Source: Streptomyces sp. MMG1533 (GTDB lineage Bacteria > Actinomycetota > Actinomycetes > Streptomycetales > Streptomycetaceae). Taken from it: a DNA stretch of 64,000 bases. The translations under genes and the position numbers were made by a program. The notes below the pieces were generated by a model. That model was not told the origin of the DNA. It searched no databases and saw only the letters and a list, made by a program, of their open reading frames with translations. The first letter of the stretch is position 1. Every line of letters starts with the position of its first letter. Below, one piece after another: positions 46,234 to 55,694 of this stretch. The stretch covers positions 1 through 64,000 of the forward strand of contig NZ_LGDG01000218.1 in the NCBI RefSeq assembly GCF_001279775.1. The letters are read 5' to 3'.

Positions 46234-48162
46234 GTGCCGCTGCTGACCCGCATCAGGGGACCGCGCGATCTGGACCGGCTCAGCCTGGAGCAGCTGGACC
46301 AGCTGGCCGAGGAGATCCGGAACTTCCTCGTCGACGCCGTCTCCAAGACCGGCGGCCACCTCGGCCCCAACCTCGGTGTGGTCGAGCTCACCATCGCCCT
46401 GCACCGGGTGTTCGACTCGCCGAAGGACAAGGTGCTCTGGGACACCGGCCACCAGTCCTACGTGCACAAGCTGCTCACCGGCCGTCAGGACTTCTCGAAG
46501 CTGAAGATGAAGGGCGGCCTCTCGGGCTACCCCTCACAGGCCGAGTCCGAGCACGACGTCATCGAGAACAGCCACGCCTCGACGGTCCTCGGCTGGGCCG
46601 ACGGCATCGCCAAGTCCCACCAGATCCTCAAACGCGACGACCACGTGGTCGCCGTGATCGGTGACGGTGCCCTGACCGGCGGTATGGCCTGGGAGGCGCT
46701 CAACAACATCGCGGCCGCCAAGGACCGCCCGCTGGTCATCGTCGTCAACGACAACGAGCGGTCGTACGCGCCGACCATCGGCGGCCTCGCCGACCACCTC
46801 GCCACCCTGCGGACCACCGACGGCTACGAGCGGTTCCTCGCCCGCACCAAGGAGGTGCTGGAGCGGACGCCCGTCGTCGGCAGGCCGCTGTACGAGACCC
46901 TCCACGGGGCCAAGAAGGGCCTCAAGGACTTCATTGCGCCCCAGGGCATGTTCGAGGACCTCGGCCTGAAGTACGTCGGTCCCATCGACGGCCACGACAT
47001 CGAGGCCCTGGAGTCCGCGCTGGCGCGTGCCAAGCGCTTCGGCGGGCCGGTCATCGTGCACTGCCTCACCGAGAAGGGCCGCGGCTACCAGCCCGCCCTC
47101 CAGGACGAGGCCGACCGCTTCCACGCCGTCGGCAAGATCCACCCCGACACGGGCCTGCCGATCTCCAGCTCCGGTGCCGACTGGACCTCCGTGTTCGGCG
47201 AGGAGATGGTGAAGCTCGGCAAGGAGCGCGAGGACATCGTCGCCATCACGGCCGCCATGCTGCAGCCGGTCGGCCTCGACAAGTTCGCCAAGGCCTTCCC
47301 GGAGCGGGTCTACGACGTCGGCATCGCCGAGCAGCACGCCGCCGTCTCCGCGGCGGGCCTCGCCACGGGCGGTGTGCATCCGGTGTTCGCGGTGTACGCC
47401 ACCTTCCTCAACCGTGCCTTCGACCAGGTCCTCATGGACGTCGCCCTCCACAAGTGCGGTGTGACGTTCGTCCTGGACCGGGCCGGCGTCACCGGCACCG
47501 ACGGCGCCTCCCACAACGGCATGTGGGACATGTCGATCCTCCAGGTCGTCCCCGGCCTCAGGCTCGCCGCGCCGCGGGACGCCGACCAGGTCCGCGCCCA
47601 GCTGCGCGAGGCGGTCGAGGTCGACGACGCGCCGACCGTCGTCCGCTTCTCGAAGGGCGCCGTCGGCCCCGCCGTACCCGCCGTGGGCCGTGTCGGCGGT
47701 ATGGACGTGCTGCGCGAGCCCGGCACCGACACCCCGGACGTGCTCCTCGTCTCCGTGGGCGCCCTCGCGCCGATGTGCCTGGAGATCGCGAACCTCCTCG
47801 ACAAGCAGGGCATCTCCACGACCGTCGTCGACCCCCGCTGGGTCAAGCCCGTCGACGAGGCCATGGCCCCGCTCGCCGAGCGGCACCGCGTGGTCGTCAC
47901 CGTCGAGGACAACTCCCGCGTCGGCGGCGTCGGGTCGACGATCGCGCAGGCCCTGCGCGACGCCGGCGTCGACGTCCCGCTGCGCGACTTCGGCATCCCG
48001 CCGCGCTTCCTCGACCACGCCTCCCGCGCCGAGGTGATGGCGGAGATCGGCCTCACCGCCCCCGACATCGCCCGCCAGGTCACCGGCCTGGTCTCCAAGC
48101 TGGACGGCAAGTACGGCAGTACGGCGGCCGAGGTCGACTCGGTGGAGCCCGCCCGCGACTGA
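46234..48162 (+). CDS. dxs: 1-deoxy-D-xylulose-5-phosphate synthase
   Basis: A 642-residue thiamine-diphosphate enzyme that condenses pyruvate and glyceraldehyde 3-phosphate, the first step of the MEP isoprenoid pathway. Motifs: [18 protein letters not shown] (about 42), the ThDP site [16 protein letters not shown] (about 147) with [13 protein letters not shown], transketolase Glu in [17 protein letters not shown] (about 366) and the [15 protein letters not shown] loop. The length is typical. GTG start with AAGGAGG. A 22-bp terminator follows. Confidence 0.95.
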   Translation: MPLLTRIRGPRDLDRLSLEQLDQLAEEIRNFLVDAVSKTGGHLGPNLGVVELTIALHRVFDSPKDKVLWDTGHQSYVHKLLTGRQDFSKLKMKGGLSGYPSQAESEHDVIENSHASTVLGWADGIAKSHQILKRDDHVVAVIGDGALTGGMAWEALNNIAAAKDRPLVIVVNDNERSYAPTIGGLADHLATLRTTDGYERFLARTKEVLERTPVVGRPLYETLHGAKKGLKDFIAPQGMFEDLGLKYVGPIDGHDIEALESALARAKRFGGPVIVHCLTEKGRGYQPALQDEADRFHAVGKIHPDTGLPISSSGADWTSVFGEEMVKLGKEREDIVAITAAMLQPVGLDKFAKAFPERVYDVGIAEQHAAVSAAGLATGGVHPVFAVYATFLNRAFDQVLMDVALHKCGVTFVLDRAGVTGTDGASHNGMWDMSILQVVPGLRLAAPRDADQVRAQLREAVEVDDAPTVVRFSKGAVGPAVPAVGRVGGMDVLREPGTDTPDVLLVSVGALAPMCLEIANLLDKQGISTTVVDPRWVKPVDEAMAPLAERHRVVVTVEDNSRVGGVGSTIAQALRDAGVDVPLRDFGIPPRFLDHASRAEVMAEIGLTAPDIARQVTGLVSKLDGKYGSTAAEVDSVEPARD

Positions 48163-48169
48163 GCACCCC

Positions 48170-48219
48170 CGAATGGGCCGGTGGTACCACTCTTCACAGT
48201 GGTACCACCGGCCCATTCG
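48170..48219 (+). terminator. Very strong terminator after dxs
   Basis: Arms 48170-48191 and 48198-48219 form a perfect 22-bp stem with a CTTCAC loop. It starts 8 nt after the dxs stop. Confidence 0.9.
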
Positions 48220-48301
48220 CGTGAATCCGCCCGCGTCGGGGCATACGCACTACGCCCCCTCTCGATCATGTCGAGGACGACAAAGCGTGGGAGGTACGCC
48301 C

Positions 48302-49825
48302 GTGAGCAGCACCCTCTTCCGGACGAAGAAGGTCGAGCAGTCCATCCTCGATACCGAGGAGCCAGAGCACGCGCTCAAGAAATCCTTGTCCGCGCTGGAT
48401 CTGACCGTCTTCGGCGTCGGCGTCATCATCGGCACCGGCATCTTCGTCCTGACCGGCACCGTCGCCAAGAACAACGCCGGTCCCGCCGTCGCCCTGGCCT
48501 TCGTGGTGGCCGGGGTCGTCTGCGCGCTCGCCGCGCTCTGCTATGCCGAGTTCGCCTCGACGGTCCCGGTGGCCGGCTCGGCGTACACCTTCTCGTACGC
48601 CTCACTCGGTGAACTGCCCGCCTGGATCATCGGCTGGGACCTCGTCCTGGAGTTCGCGCTCGGCACTGCGGTGGTCGCCGTCGGCTGGTCCGGCTACATC
48701 GCCTCGCTGCTGGACAACGCCGGCTGGCACCTGCCGGAGGCGCTCGGCGTCAGAGACGGCGCCGAAGGCTTCGGCTTCGACATCCTCGCCGCCGCGCTCG
48801 TCCTGGTCCTCACCGGCATCCTCGTGCTCGGCACGAAGCTCTCCGCGCGCGTCACCTCGCTCGTCGTCGCCATCAAGGTGACGGTCGTGCTGACCGTGAT
48901 CATCGCGGGCGCCTTCTTCATCAAGGGCGACAACTACGACCCGTTCGTCCCGAAGGCGCAGGAGGTGCCTGCGGGCGACAGTCTCCAGTCCCCGCTCATC
49001 CAGCTGATGTTCGGCTGGGCGCCGTCCAACTTCGGCGTGATGGGCATCTTCACCGCCGCCTCGGTCGTCTTCTTCGCCTTCATCGGTTTCGACGTCGTGG
49101 CCACGGCCGCGGAGGAGACCAAGAACCCGCAGCGGGACATGCCCCGTGGCATCCTCGGCTCACTCGTCATCTGCACCACGCTGTACGTCCTGGTGTCGAT
49201 CGTGGTGACTGGCATGCAGCACTACACCAGGTTGTCCGTGACCGCCCCGCTCGCCGACGCCTTCAAGGCCACCGGACATCCCTGGTACGCGGGCTTCATC
49301 AGCTTCGGCGCCGCCGTCGGCCTCACGACCGTCTGCATGATCCTGCTGCTGGGCCAGACCCGCGTCTTCTTCGCCATGAGCCGCGACGGGCTGCTGCCCC
49401 GCTTCTTCTCGCAGGTCCACCCGCGGTTCAAGACCCCGCACCGGCCGACCATCCTGCTGGGCGTGCTCATCGCGATCCTGGCCGGCTTCACCCCCCTCAG
49501 CGAACTCGCCGAGCTGGTGAACATCGGCACGCTGTTCGCCTTCGTGGTCGTCGCGATCGGCGTGATCATCCTCCGTAAGTCCCGCCCCGACCTGCACCGG
49601 TCCTTCCGCACCCCGTGGGTGCCGTTCATCCCGATCCTGTCGGTGCTCGCCTCGCTGTGGCTGATGCTCAACCTGCCCGCCGAGACCTGGCTGCGGTTCG
49701 CCATCTGGATGGTGATCGGCTTCGTCGTGTACTTCCTCTACGGCCGCTCCCACAGCCGTCTCGGACTGCGGGAGCAGACCGCGGCCGGCCGCGCCGCGAA
49801 GCCGCCGAACGGCAACGAGGGGTAA
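48302..49825 (+). CDS. APC-family cationic amino-acid permease
   Basis: A 507-residue amino-acid transporter with twelve or more predicted helices. Landmarks of the cationic amino-acid transporter (CAT/YfnA) group: GVGVIIGTGIFVLTGTVAKN (about 40-59), the consensus FFAFIGFDVVATAAEETKNP (about 258-277) and FFAMSRDGLLPRFFSQVH. It imports an amino acid by proton symport; the substrate is not decidable. The upstream frame runs open through the dxs terminator, but GTG 48302 behind GGGAGG is the natural start. Confidence 0.92.
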   Translation: MSSTLFRTKKVEQSILDTEEPEHALKKSLSALDLTVFGVGVIIGTGIFVLTGTVAKNNAGPAVALAFVVAGVVCALAALCYAEFASTVPVAGSAYTFSYASLGELPAWIIGWDLVLEFALGTAVVAVGWSGYIASLLDNAGWHLPEALGVRDGAEGFGFDILAAALVLVLTGILVLGTKLSARVTSLVVAIKVTVVLTVIIAGAFFIKGDNYDPFVPKAQEVPAGDSLQSPLIQLMFGWAPSNFGVMGIFTAASVVFFAFIGFDVVATAAEETKNPQRDMPRGILGSLVICTTLYVLVSIVVTGMQHYTRLSVTAPLADAFKATGHPWYAGFISFGAAVGLTTVCMILLLGQTRVFFAMSRDGLLPRFFSQVHPRFKTPHRPTILLGVLIAILAGFTPLSELAELVNIGTLFAFVVVAIGVIILRKSRPDLHRSFRTPWVPFIPILSVLASLWLMLNLPAETWLRFAIWMVIGFVVYFLYGRSHSRLGLREQTAAGRAAKPPNGNEG

Positions 49826-49848
49826 CCCTCCGGCTCGACCCGTCGAAC

Positions 49849-49876
49849 GCCCGGGCCTTCGGAGCCAGGCCCGGGC
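49849..49876. terminator. Bidirectional hairpin between convergent genes
   Basis: GCCCGGGCC (49849-49857) pairs with GGCCCGGGC (49868-49876), in the gap between the permease and NYN gene ends. Confidence 0.65.
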
Positions 49877-49899
49877 GTGGCCGTCGGGCACGTCGGTCG

Positions 49900-50274
49900 T
49901 CACGACGGCCTGACGGTCCGCGGACCTGCCACCTCGGCCCCCAACTCCCCGACCCGCCGCCGCAGTTCACGGTCCGCCGTCACGACCAGCACCGGACGGT
50001 CGCCCGCCCGGCCCGCCAGAGCCACGATGTGGTCGTCTCCGCTCCCGGGCGCGGCCTCGACCCGTACGTCCGGTACCGACTCCACGCCACGGGCCGAGCC
50101 CTCGACGACGAGGACGATCTCCACCGGTCCGGGACGCCCCGGCACCCCGTCCGCCGCCAGCCGGTCCCGCAGCCGCTCCGCGGCCCCCCGCCGGTCCCGC
50201 CACCATCCGTCGGGCACCGACCCGACGACGTTCGCGGCGTCCACGATCACGAGCAGCGGGGCGTTCTCGTCCAT
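49900..50274 (-). CDS. NYN/PIN-like putative nuclease
   Basis: A 124-residue protein with a PIN-like fold pattern: LLVIVDAANVVGS (Asp and Asn of the first strand), VLVVEGSARG, the acidic pair in GSGDDHIVALA, and VVTADRELRRRV. The spaced Asp residues are those of NYN-domain ribonucleases. Its target RNA is unknown. It stands alone, leftward, downstream of the dehydrogenase gene on the same strand with a 48-nt gap. Confidence 0.75.
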   Translation of the reverse strand: MDENAPLLVIVDAANVVGSVPDGWWRDRRGAAERLRDRLAADGVPGRPGPVEIVLVVEGSARGVESVPDVRVEAAPGSGDDHIVALAGRAGDRPVLVVTADRELRRRVGELGAEVAGPRTVRPS

Positions 50275-50322
50275 ACCGGCCAGGGTCCCACGGCCGCGGG
50301 GCGCAAGGAGCGGACCGCCGGC

Positions 50323-51213
50323 TCAGTCCTCCCGCTTCTCGTCGAAGCTCGCGAAGTACGCCGCCACCATGTCCTCGTCGCCGTGGCCCTGCGCAGCCGC
50401 CCGCTCCAGCCGCTCCGCGCTCGCGACCGCCACGTCCAGCCGTACGCCGTTCCGCTCGCCAGCCTGGACGATGAGCCGGGCGTCCTTGGCGGCGGTCGCC
50501 ACCCCGAACTGGGGCGGGGAGAGCTGGTCGTTGAGGACGAGTCCGGCCTTGGCGCGCAGGTAGCCCATGTCGAGCGGGCCGCCCGCGATGAGGTCGAAGA
50601 AGCTCTGCGGGTCGACGTCGAGGGCCTGGGAGAGGGCCAGCACCTCGCCGGTCGCGGCGGTGACGGCGATCACCCAGCTGTTGGCCACCAGCTTCAGCCG
50701 CGTGGCGGAACCGGCCGCGCCGTCCTCGCCGGTCCACACCGTCCGCGCGCCGACCGCGTCGAAGACCGGCGCCACCGCGGCCCGCCCCTCGCCCGGTCCG
50801 GCGGCCAGCACGGTCAGTTGTCCGGCCTCGGCGGGCTGCCGGGTGCCCAGCACCGGCGCGTCGAAGAACACGAGCTCGTGCTCGCGGGCGAAGCCGGCCA
50901 GCTCGCCGATCGCCTCGATGCCCGCGGTCGTCGACTGCACCCAGGCGACGCCGGGACGCAGGCCGGGCGCCGCCTCACGCATGACGTCCAGGGCGGCGGG
51001 ACCGTCGTACAGCATGGTCAGGACGACGTCGGCGTCCGTGACCGCCTCGACGGGGGTGTCGGCGATCTCGATGCCGTCCGCGGCGAGGGGTTCGGCCTTT
51101 TCCCGGGTGCGGTTCCAGGCGCGCACGGGGTGTCCGGCGCGGGCGAGGTTGCGGGCCATCGCGGCCCCCATGATCCCGGTGCCGAGAACGCTCACGGTGC
51201 GGGTGTCGGTCAT
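50323..51213 (-). CDS. Beta-hydroxyacid dehydrogenase (3-hydroxyisobutyrate dehydrogenase family)
   Basis: A 296-residue NAD(P)-dependent enzyme: Rossmann loop GTGIMGAAMARNLARAG (about 9-25), substrate loop DAPVLGTRQPAEAGQL (about 122), and catalytic Lys in RLKLVANSW (about 176). AWNRTREKAEPL after beta-2, with Arg residues, suggests NADP. Start ATG 51213 has AGGAAG 8 nt upstream; the longer frame to 51375 is not protein-like. It is divergent from a truncated LysR gene. The substrate is a small 3-hydroxy or 2-keto acid, not determinable. Confidence 0.88.
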   Translation of the reverse strand: MTDTRTVSVLGTGIMGAAMARNLARAGHPVRAWNRTREKAEPLAADGIEIADTPVEAVTDADVVLTMLYDGPAALDVMREAAPGLRPGVAWVQSTTAGIEAIGELAGFAREHELVFFDAPVLGTRQPAEAGQLTVLAAGPGEGRAAVAPVFDAVGARTVWTGEDGAAGSATRLKLVANSWVIAVTAATGEVLALSQALDVDPQSFFDLIAGGPLDMGYLRAKAGLVLNDQLSPPQFGVATAAKDARLIVQAGERNGVRLDVAVASAERLERAAAQGHGDEDMVAAYFASFDEKRED

Positions 51214-51428
51214 GACGTCAACTTCCTGTCCTCGTGCGGTGCGGGCTGCCGTGGACCAGCCTGCCGGATCAACACCGCGCGGCGCCGACAAGCCGTCCGG
51301 CCAGGCGTGGAGGGTCCTTTCGTCGCTGTCGCCGCCGGTCGGGGCGACGTTCACGACGGTAGGCCCGGAAGCCATCGGATATCCAACAGGGGCATCGATA
51401 CCTGCGATCGGAGCATCGATACTGGCGC

Positions 51429-51773
51429 ATGGTCTTCGGCAGGCAGTTCGCCGCGCGCGCCGCGCTCACCGTGCCCAACCCGTACGCCGTCGTCTCCGCG
51501 GTCGTCGCGGGCGCCGGCTACAGCGTGCTGCCCCGCTCGCTGTGCGAGGAGCACCTCGCCGCCGGTCGGCCGGTCCTGCTCCATGACCCGGCCGAGGCTC
51601 CGCTCAACACGCTCTTCCTCGTCCAGCGTCCGGGCGCCGACGCCAACCGGGACGTGGTCCGCGTCCGCGACCTGCTCCAGCAGGCCGCCCGCACCTGGGG
51701 GCAGGCCGCGCCGGGTGATCCCCTCCGCTTGGCAAGCTTCCCCTCCGCTTGGCGAGTGATCCCCTCCGCTTAG
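51429..51773 (+). pseudogene. Truncated LysR-family regulator (effector-domain remnant)
   Basis: 114 codons that read as the last third of a LysR effector domain: LTVPNPYAVVSAVVAGAGYS, then VLPRSLCEEHLAAGRPVLL and LFLVQRPGADANRDVVRVRD. The N-terminal HTH and the first effector lobe are absent. Upstream sequence in all frames lacks a LysR HTH before the divergent dehydrogenase gene is reached. The tail after QQAARTW is built of a short repeat and is not family-like. A LysR gene divergent from an oxidoreductase is a common regulatory layout, so this looks like a decayed local regulator. Confidence 0.65.
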
Positions 51774-51775
51774 AG
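51720..51775. repeat. Threefold short repeat at the end of the LysR remnant
   Basis: CCCCTCCGCTTGG-type units occur three times at roughly 20-nt spacing between 51720 and 51775. The third carries the stop codon (CGCTTAG). Confidence 0.75.
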
Positions 51776-51782
51776 TGAACCG

Positions 51783-52799
51783 GTGAACGGCGACTGGTTC
51801 ATACGCGGCCGAGACGGCCGCCTCAGCGTGTATCTGCCTGCGGGCGACGCCGTCGTGTGCCGGGCCGAGCGCGGCCCCGGCGGTCCGTGGGGAGCTCCCC
51901 GCCGGGTGGGCGGCGACCAGAGGCTGCACCCCGTGCTCGCGGTCGGCCAGGGCGCCGACGGCTACGCCCATCTGGTCTCCTGGCGTCCCACCGCCTCCGG
52001 CGAGTCCGGCCTGGTGCACTCGACGCACTTCCGGCCCCGGCTCGCCGCCCTCGACTGGCTTCCGGTCGGGCACCCCAACAAGAAGGGCGCCCGCACCGGC
52101 CCGCCCGCCGTCGCGGTCGACGCCCGGGGCCGCGCCCATGTCTTCGTACGGAACAAGGGCGGCGGCGTGAGCATGATCGCCCAGAAGGAGAAGGGCGGCT
52201 GGGACCCCTGGCGCGACCTCAAGGGGAGTGACGTACAAGAGGAGTTGGCGGCCGTGACGGGGGAGTCCGGACGCGTCGAGCTCTACGCGGCCGTCCCCGG
52301 GGGCATCCTGCACTGGCGGCAGGAGGAGCCGGGCGCCCAGCCGGTCCTGGAGGAGGCGATCGAGTCCCCGGTCCGCCCCGGCACCCTGCGGGCCCTCGCC
52401 ACCTCCCCGGAGAGCACGACCCTCTTCTTCGCCGACACCTCCGGCGACCTGTGCGCCTGGCGCCCCGGCGCCAAGCCGGTCACGCTCCTCGCCTCCGCGG
52501 GCCCCGGCCCGGTCTCGGCCGTCCGCTGCGAACTCGACGGCCACGACTGCACTTTGCTCGCCCAGCGCTCCGCGAGCGGCCGGGTGGCGTTCGCCGCGTA
52601 CCCCACCGAGCAGGAGTCGGCGGGCGCCTGGTGGACCGAGTCGGGACCACAACTCCCCGTGGACGCCGAGGTGTCCCTGGCCGTCGACGAGGACGACCGG
52701 GTCGTGGCCGCCACGCTGTCCCCGTCGAACGGGCAGCTGCTCCTCACCCGCCGCAAGGAAGAGCCGGGCCTGGCGCTGGAGGCCTGGCGGCAGGTTTGA
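51783..52799 (+). CDS. Propeller-like protein of unknown function, copy 1
   Basis: A 338-residue protein I cannot assign. It shows recurring blade-like strands ending in W (WFIRGRDGRLSVYL, LVSWRPT, ALDWLPVG, WDPWRDLKG, ILHWRQEE, CAWRPG, WWTESG), consistent with a five- to seven-bladed beta-propeller of the lectin-like or WD-like kind. It has no signal peptide or membrane helix. It is clearly paralogous to the next gene, sharing GRAHVFVRN, DPWRDLKGS, SGRVELYA and DGHDCTLLAQR. GTG start with a weak ribosome site. Tandem duplication is likely. Confidence 0.7.
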   Translation: MNGDWFIRGRDGRLSVYLPAGDAVVCRAERGPGGPWGAPRRVGGDQRLHPVLAVGQGADGYAHLVSWRPTASGESGLVHSTHFRPRLAALDWLPVGHPNKKGARTGPPAVAVDARGRAHVFVRNKGGGVSMIAQKEKGGWDPWRDLKGSDVQEELAAVTGESGRVELYAAVPGGILHWRQEEPGAQPVLEEAIESPVRPGTLRALATSPESTTLFFADTSGDLCAWRPGAKPVTLLASAGPGPVSAVRCELDGHDCTLLAQRSASGRVAFAAYPTEQESAGAWWTESGPQLPVDAEVSLAVDEDDRVVAATLSPSNGQLLLTRRKEEPGLALEAWRQV

Positions 52800-53007
52800 G
52801 AGGCGGGGGCAGGGGGCGCCGGGTGCGAGGCGTGCTCGGGGACGGCCGCCGGGCTCCCTGGTCGCGCCCGTCGCGCCCGTCGCGCACAGGGTCACCATGC
52901 GTTGTTCACCGAACGCACATCCTATGATGGGCCAGCTCGGCCCCGCACACAGGTTCGGGACTGGCGGGTCAGCCACGCCGAGCGTCACGGAAGGGGCAGG
53001 TCACGTC

Positions 53008-54129
53008 ATGCGGACCAGATCCGGGCGCGGCGCAGCCCGTGGGAGAACGGCGGACGTCGCCGAGCGCACGGCGGCCGAGGGCCGCGCGGCGCAGGGCACC
53101 GTGGACGGCCGCTGGCTGACCCTCGGCAAGGACGGCCGCCTGACCGCCTACGCCCGCACCCGGGAGGGCCTGCTGCGGTGGACCGAGGTCCGGCCGGGCG
53201 GCCCGGCATGGACGGCACCCGACTTCTTCCCGGTCGCGAACCTGACGCATCTGTACCTCGCCCAGGGCACCGACACCTACGTGCACTTCCTCGGCCGGCG
53301 CGAGGTCGCCAGGGGCGACGGCCCGCCCGCCGTCGACGTCGTGCACGCCATCCAGTACCAGACCTGTCGCCCCGTCACCGAGTGGCGCTCGCTCGGCAAT
53401 CCCCACCAGGACCGCGACAAGGCGTCCCGCTTCGGCGTCCCGGTGGCCGCCGTCGGCGAGTCGGGTCGTGTGCACGTCTTCGTCCGGAACGCCGGTCGCG
53501 GGGTGATGCTGCGCCGGGAGGCCCCCACCGGGAAGTGGGAGCCGTGGAAGGACCTCACGGGCAGCGGCGTACGGGACGGACTCGCCGCGGTCGCCCACGA
53601 CTCCGGGCGCATCGAGCTGCTGGCCGGCGGTGAGCAGGACGCCATGTGGTGGCGCCAGGCCGAGCCCGACGGCGACTTCCGGACGGAGCCGAACATCCCG
53701 GTCCGGGTGGCGCCGGGCACGGCGAGTGCCCTGTCGACCGGGCCCGACCGGGCGACGTACTACTGGGCCGACCCCGACACGGGCGGGCTCGTCGCCCATC
53801 GCCCCGGCGGCTGGGTGATCCCGCTCGGCGGCGCACCGGCGGGGGATCCGGTCGCGGTGCTGCGCGCGATGCTCGACGGATACGACTGCACGCTGCTGGC
53901 CCACCGCGATCTCGACGGGCAGGTCATGCTCGCGGCGTTCGGCACGGAGAACGAGCAGGGGGGCGTGTGGTGGTCGCCGACCGGCGAACGCTGCGTGGGT
54001 GCCCCGGCGTTGGCGCTCGACGGCCACGGCCGTGTCGTACTCGCCGTGCTCGGCCAGGACGGAGCGCTGCACATCTCCCGGCAGACCTCCGAGCCGGGGT
54101 TCTCGCTGGCCCCGTCCATCCGCCTCTGA
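53008..54129 (+). CDS. Propeller-like protein of unknown function, copy 2
   Basis: A 373-residue paralogue of the preceding protein with an extra N-terminal stretch of about 40 residues (RTRSGRGAARGRTADVAERT). Shared segments: GRVHVFVRNAGRGVMLRRE, WEPWKDLTGSGV, SGRIELLAGG, MWWRQAEPDG and DGYDCTLLAHRD. ATG 53008 was chosen because of the AGG 8 nt upstream; an open frame extends to 52897 but is poorly protein-like. It is convergent with the LCP gene. The two copies could act as carbohydrate-binding or scaffold proteins of the wall cluster next door (speculation). Confidence 0.7.
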   Translation: MRTRSGRGAARGRTADVAERTAAEGRAAQGTVDGRWLTLGKDGRLTAYARTREGLLRWTEVRPGGPAWTAPDFFPVANLTHLYLAQGTDTYVHFLGRREVARGDGPPAVDVVHAIQYQTCRPVTEWRSLGNPHQDRDKASRFGVPVAAVGESGRVHVFVRNAGRGVMLRREAPTGKWEPWKDLTGSGVRDGLAAVAHDSGRIELLAGGEQDAMWWRQAEPDGDFRTEPNIPVRVAPGTASALSTGPDRATYYWADPDTGGLVAHRPGGWVIPLGGAPAGDPVAVLRAMLDGYDCTLLAHRDLDGQVMLAAFGTENEQGGVWWSPTGERCVGAPALALDGHGRVVLAVLGQDGALHISRQTSEPGFSLAPSIRL

Positions 54130-54153
54130 CGGTCGGACGGGGCCCCGCGGGGC

Positions 54154-55239
54154 TCAGCCCCCGGCCGGTGACTTCTTGGCCGACTCGGGTATGTCCTGGT
54201 CCTTGCGCAGCGCCTCCCACAGCTGTTCGGTCTGCGGCTGGGCGGCGACGACCCGGTTGGGGTCCTGGGTGTCGTACTTCACCGGCAGCATGATCGTGTC
54301 CATGGAGGCCGGGTCGACCCCGTTCATGCTGCGGCCGAACTCGGCGAGTTCGGTGAGCGAGGCGAGGTCGGAGTCGGTGGTGAGGGACTCGGTGAGCTCG
54401 TCGGCGATCTTGAAGGTCTTGGTGGGGCTGCCCAGCAGGTCCTGCTTCTTGATCTCGGACAGCAGGGCGATCATGAACTTCTGCTGGAGGCCGATGCGGC
54501 CGAGGTCGCTGCCGTCGCCGTAGCCGTACCGGGTGCGCACGAACTGCAGGGACTCGGTGCCGTTCAGCCGGTGTGTGCCGGCCCCGAGGTCCAGGCCGCT
54601 GTTGCCGTCCTTGATCGGCTCGTCGAGGGTCACGGTCACCCCGCCGATGGCGTCCACGAGGCCCTTGAAGCCGGCGAAGTCGATCTCCATGTAGTGGTCC
54701 ATGCGGACCCCGGACATCTGCTCCACGGTCTTGACCACACAGGCCGGACCGACCTGCGCGTAGATGGAGTTGAACATCACGCGCTTCGCCGAGGCCACCT
54801 CGGTGCCGTCGGACTTCGCGCACGCGGGGCGGGTGACCAGGGTGTCGCGCGGGATGCTGACGGCGACGGCCTTCGTACGGCCCTCGGGTATGTGCATCAC
54901 CAGCGCGGTGTCGGAGCGCGCTCCGGAGACCTTGCCCTTGTCCAGGGCGGCGTTGGCGCCGGCGCGCGAGTCGGAGCCCAGGATCAGGATGTTCTGGCCG
55001 GAGGTGGGCAGTTTCTCGGGCCGGCCGCCGCCGATGGCGTCATCGATGTCGACGCCCTTGATGTTGCCGTCGAGGTCCCGGTAGAGCCAGTAGCCGGTGC
55101 CGCCCGCGGCCAGTACGACGGTGACGAGGCCCAGCGCCACCCAGCGGCCCACGCGGCGTCGGCGCGGTGCGGCGGCCCTGCGGCCCGACGGCGCTCGCCT
55201 GGATCTGCGGGGGCTGGTGTCCGTCGGGGCATGCGTCAT
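54154..55239 (-). CDS. LCP-family (LytR-CpsA-Psr) glycopolymer ligase
   Basis: A 361-residue membrane-anchored protein with an Arg-rich cytoplasmic tail, one TM helix (about 31-53, VALGLVTVVLAAGGTGYWLY) and an extracellular LCP domain. Landmarks: ILILGSDSRAG (about 84), RSDTALVMHI, AVSIPRDTLVTRPAC (about 123), and QFVRTRYGYGDGSDLGRIGLQQ-like Arg/Asp residues (about 233-250). LCP enzymes transfer undecaprenyl-linked glycopolymers onto peptidoglycan. It is divergent from the Stealth operon whose product it may attach (inference). A TATAGT -10-like element lies at 55353-55358 on its strand. Confidence 0.9.
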   Translation of the reverse strand: MTHAPTDTSPRRSRRAPSGRRAAAPRRRRVGRWVALGLVTVVLAAGGTGYWLYRDLDGNIKGVDIDDAIGGGRPEKLPTSGQNILILGSDSRAGANAALDKGKVSGARSDTALVMHIPEGRTKAVAVSIPRDTLVTRPACAKSDGTEVASAKRVMFNSIYAQVGPACVVKTVEQMSGVRMDHYMEIDFAGFKGLVDAIGGVTVTLDEPIKDGNSGLDLGAGTHRLNGTESLQFVRTRYGYGDGSDLGRIGLQQKFMIALLSEIKKQDLLGSPTKTFKIADELTESLTTDSDLASLTELAEFGRSMNGVDPASMDTIMLPVKYDTQDPNRVVAAQPQTEQLWEALRKDQDIPESAKKSPAGG

Positions 55240-55694
55240 GCCTCGGTCCTCTCTCGCTCAAATGGCTCGTTGCCTGGGTCTGTACGTGGGGGGCACGAGT
55301 GGGGGGAGAGGGGCCGGGCCCGCGCGGCGGCGAACACCGTGATGTGGCCCGAACTATAAACCGATTTCCTGGTGTGTCGGTGCCGGAGGCCCGTTTACCC
55401 ACCAGATTCCGGATGTTCAATGGTTGCACGCATGACCGTGTGTTTTGGGTTACTTCTGAATGGCGTTGACAGCTATGTGTACGCCTGGTGATGATGTGCC
55501 GGACCTGTGAAGGTTAAATCTTAGGTGTGAATGAAACGTCGGCGAAGCAGTCGGCGGAGTGTGTGGTCGCTGATTCGAGCCGGGGGGCACGAGGGCGGGC
55601 GGCCATCAGTACTCACCATCGGCCTCGGCCAGGTGAGAAACAACAGGGGGGGTGGCTGAGGTGCTGCGTGCGTCGGCCCGTGAAGGGCGGCGGT
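55240..55694. promoter_or_regulatory. Divergent region between the LCP gene and the Stealth operon
   Basis: 455 nt, AT-richer than its surroundings. On the minus strand TATAGT (55353-55358) is a likely -10 for the LCP gene. On the plus strand TTGACA (55466-55471) with a weak TGATGA 17 nt further may drive the Stealth operon. From 55527 to 55694 an in-frame extension of the first Stealth gene is open, but it has no protein character and may be leader. Confidence 0.45.

Noticed and set aside
52897..53007. Longer N-terminus for propeller-like copy 2
   Set aside because: The added residues resemble translated intergenic DNA, and ATG 53008 has a better-placed ribosome site.
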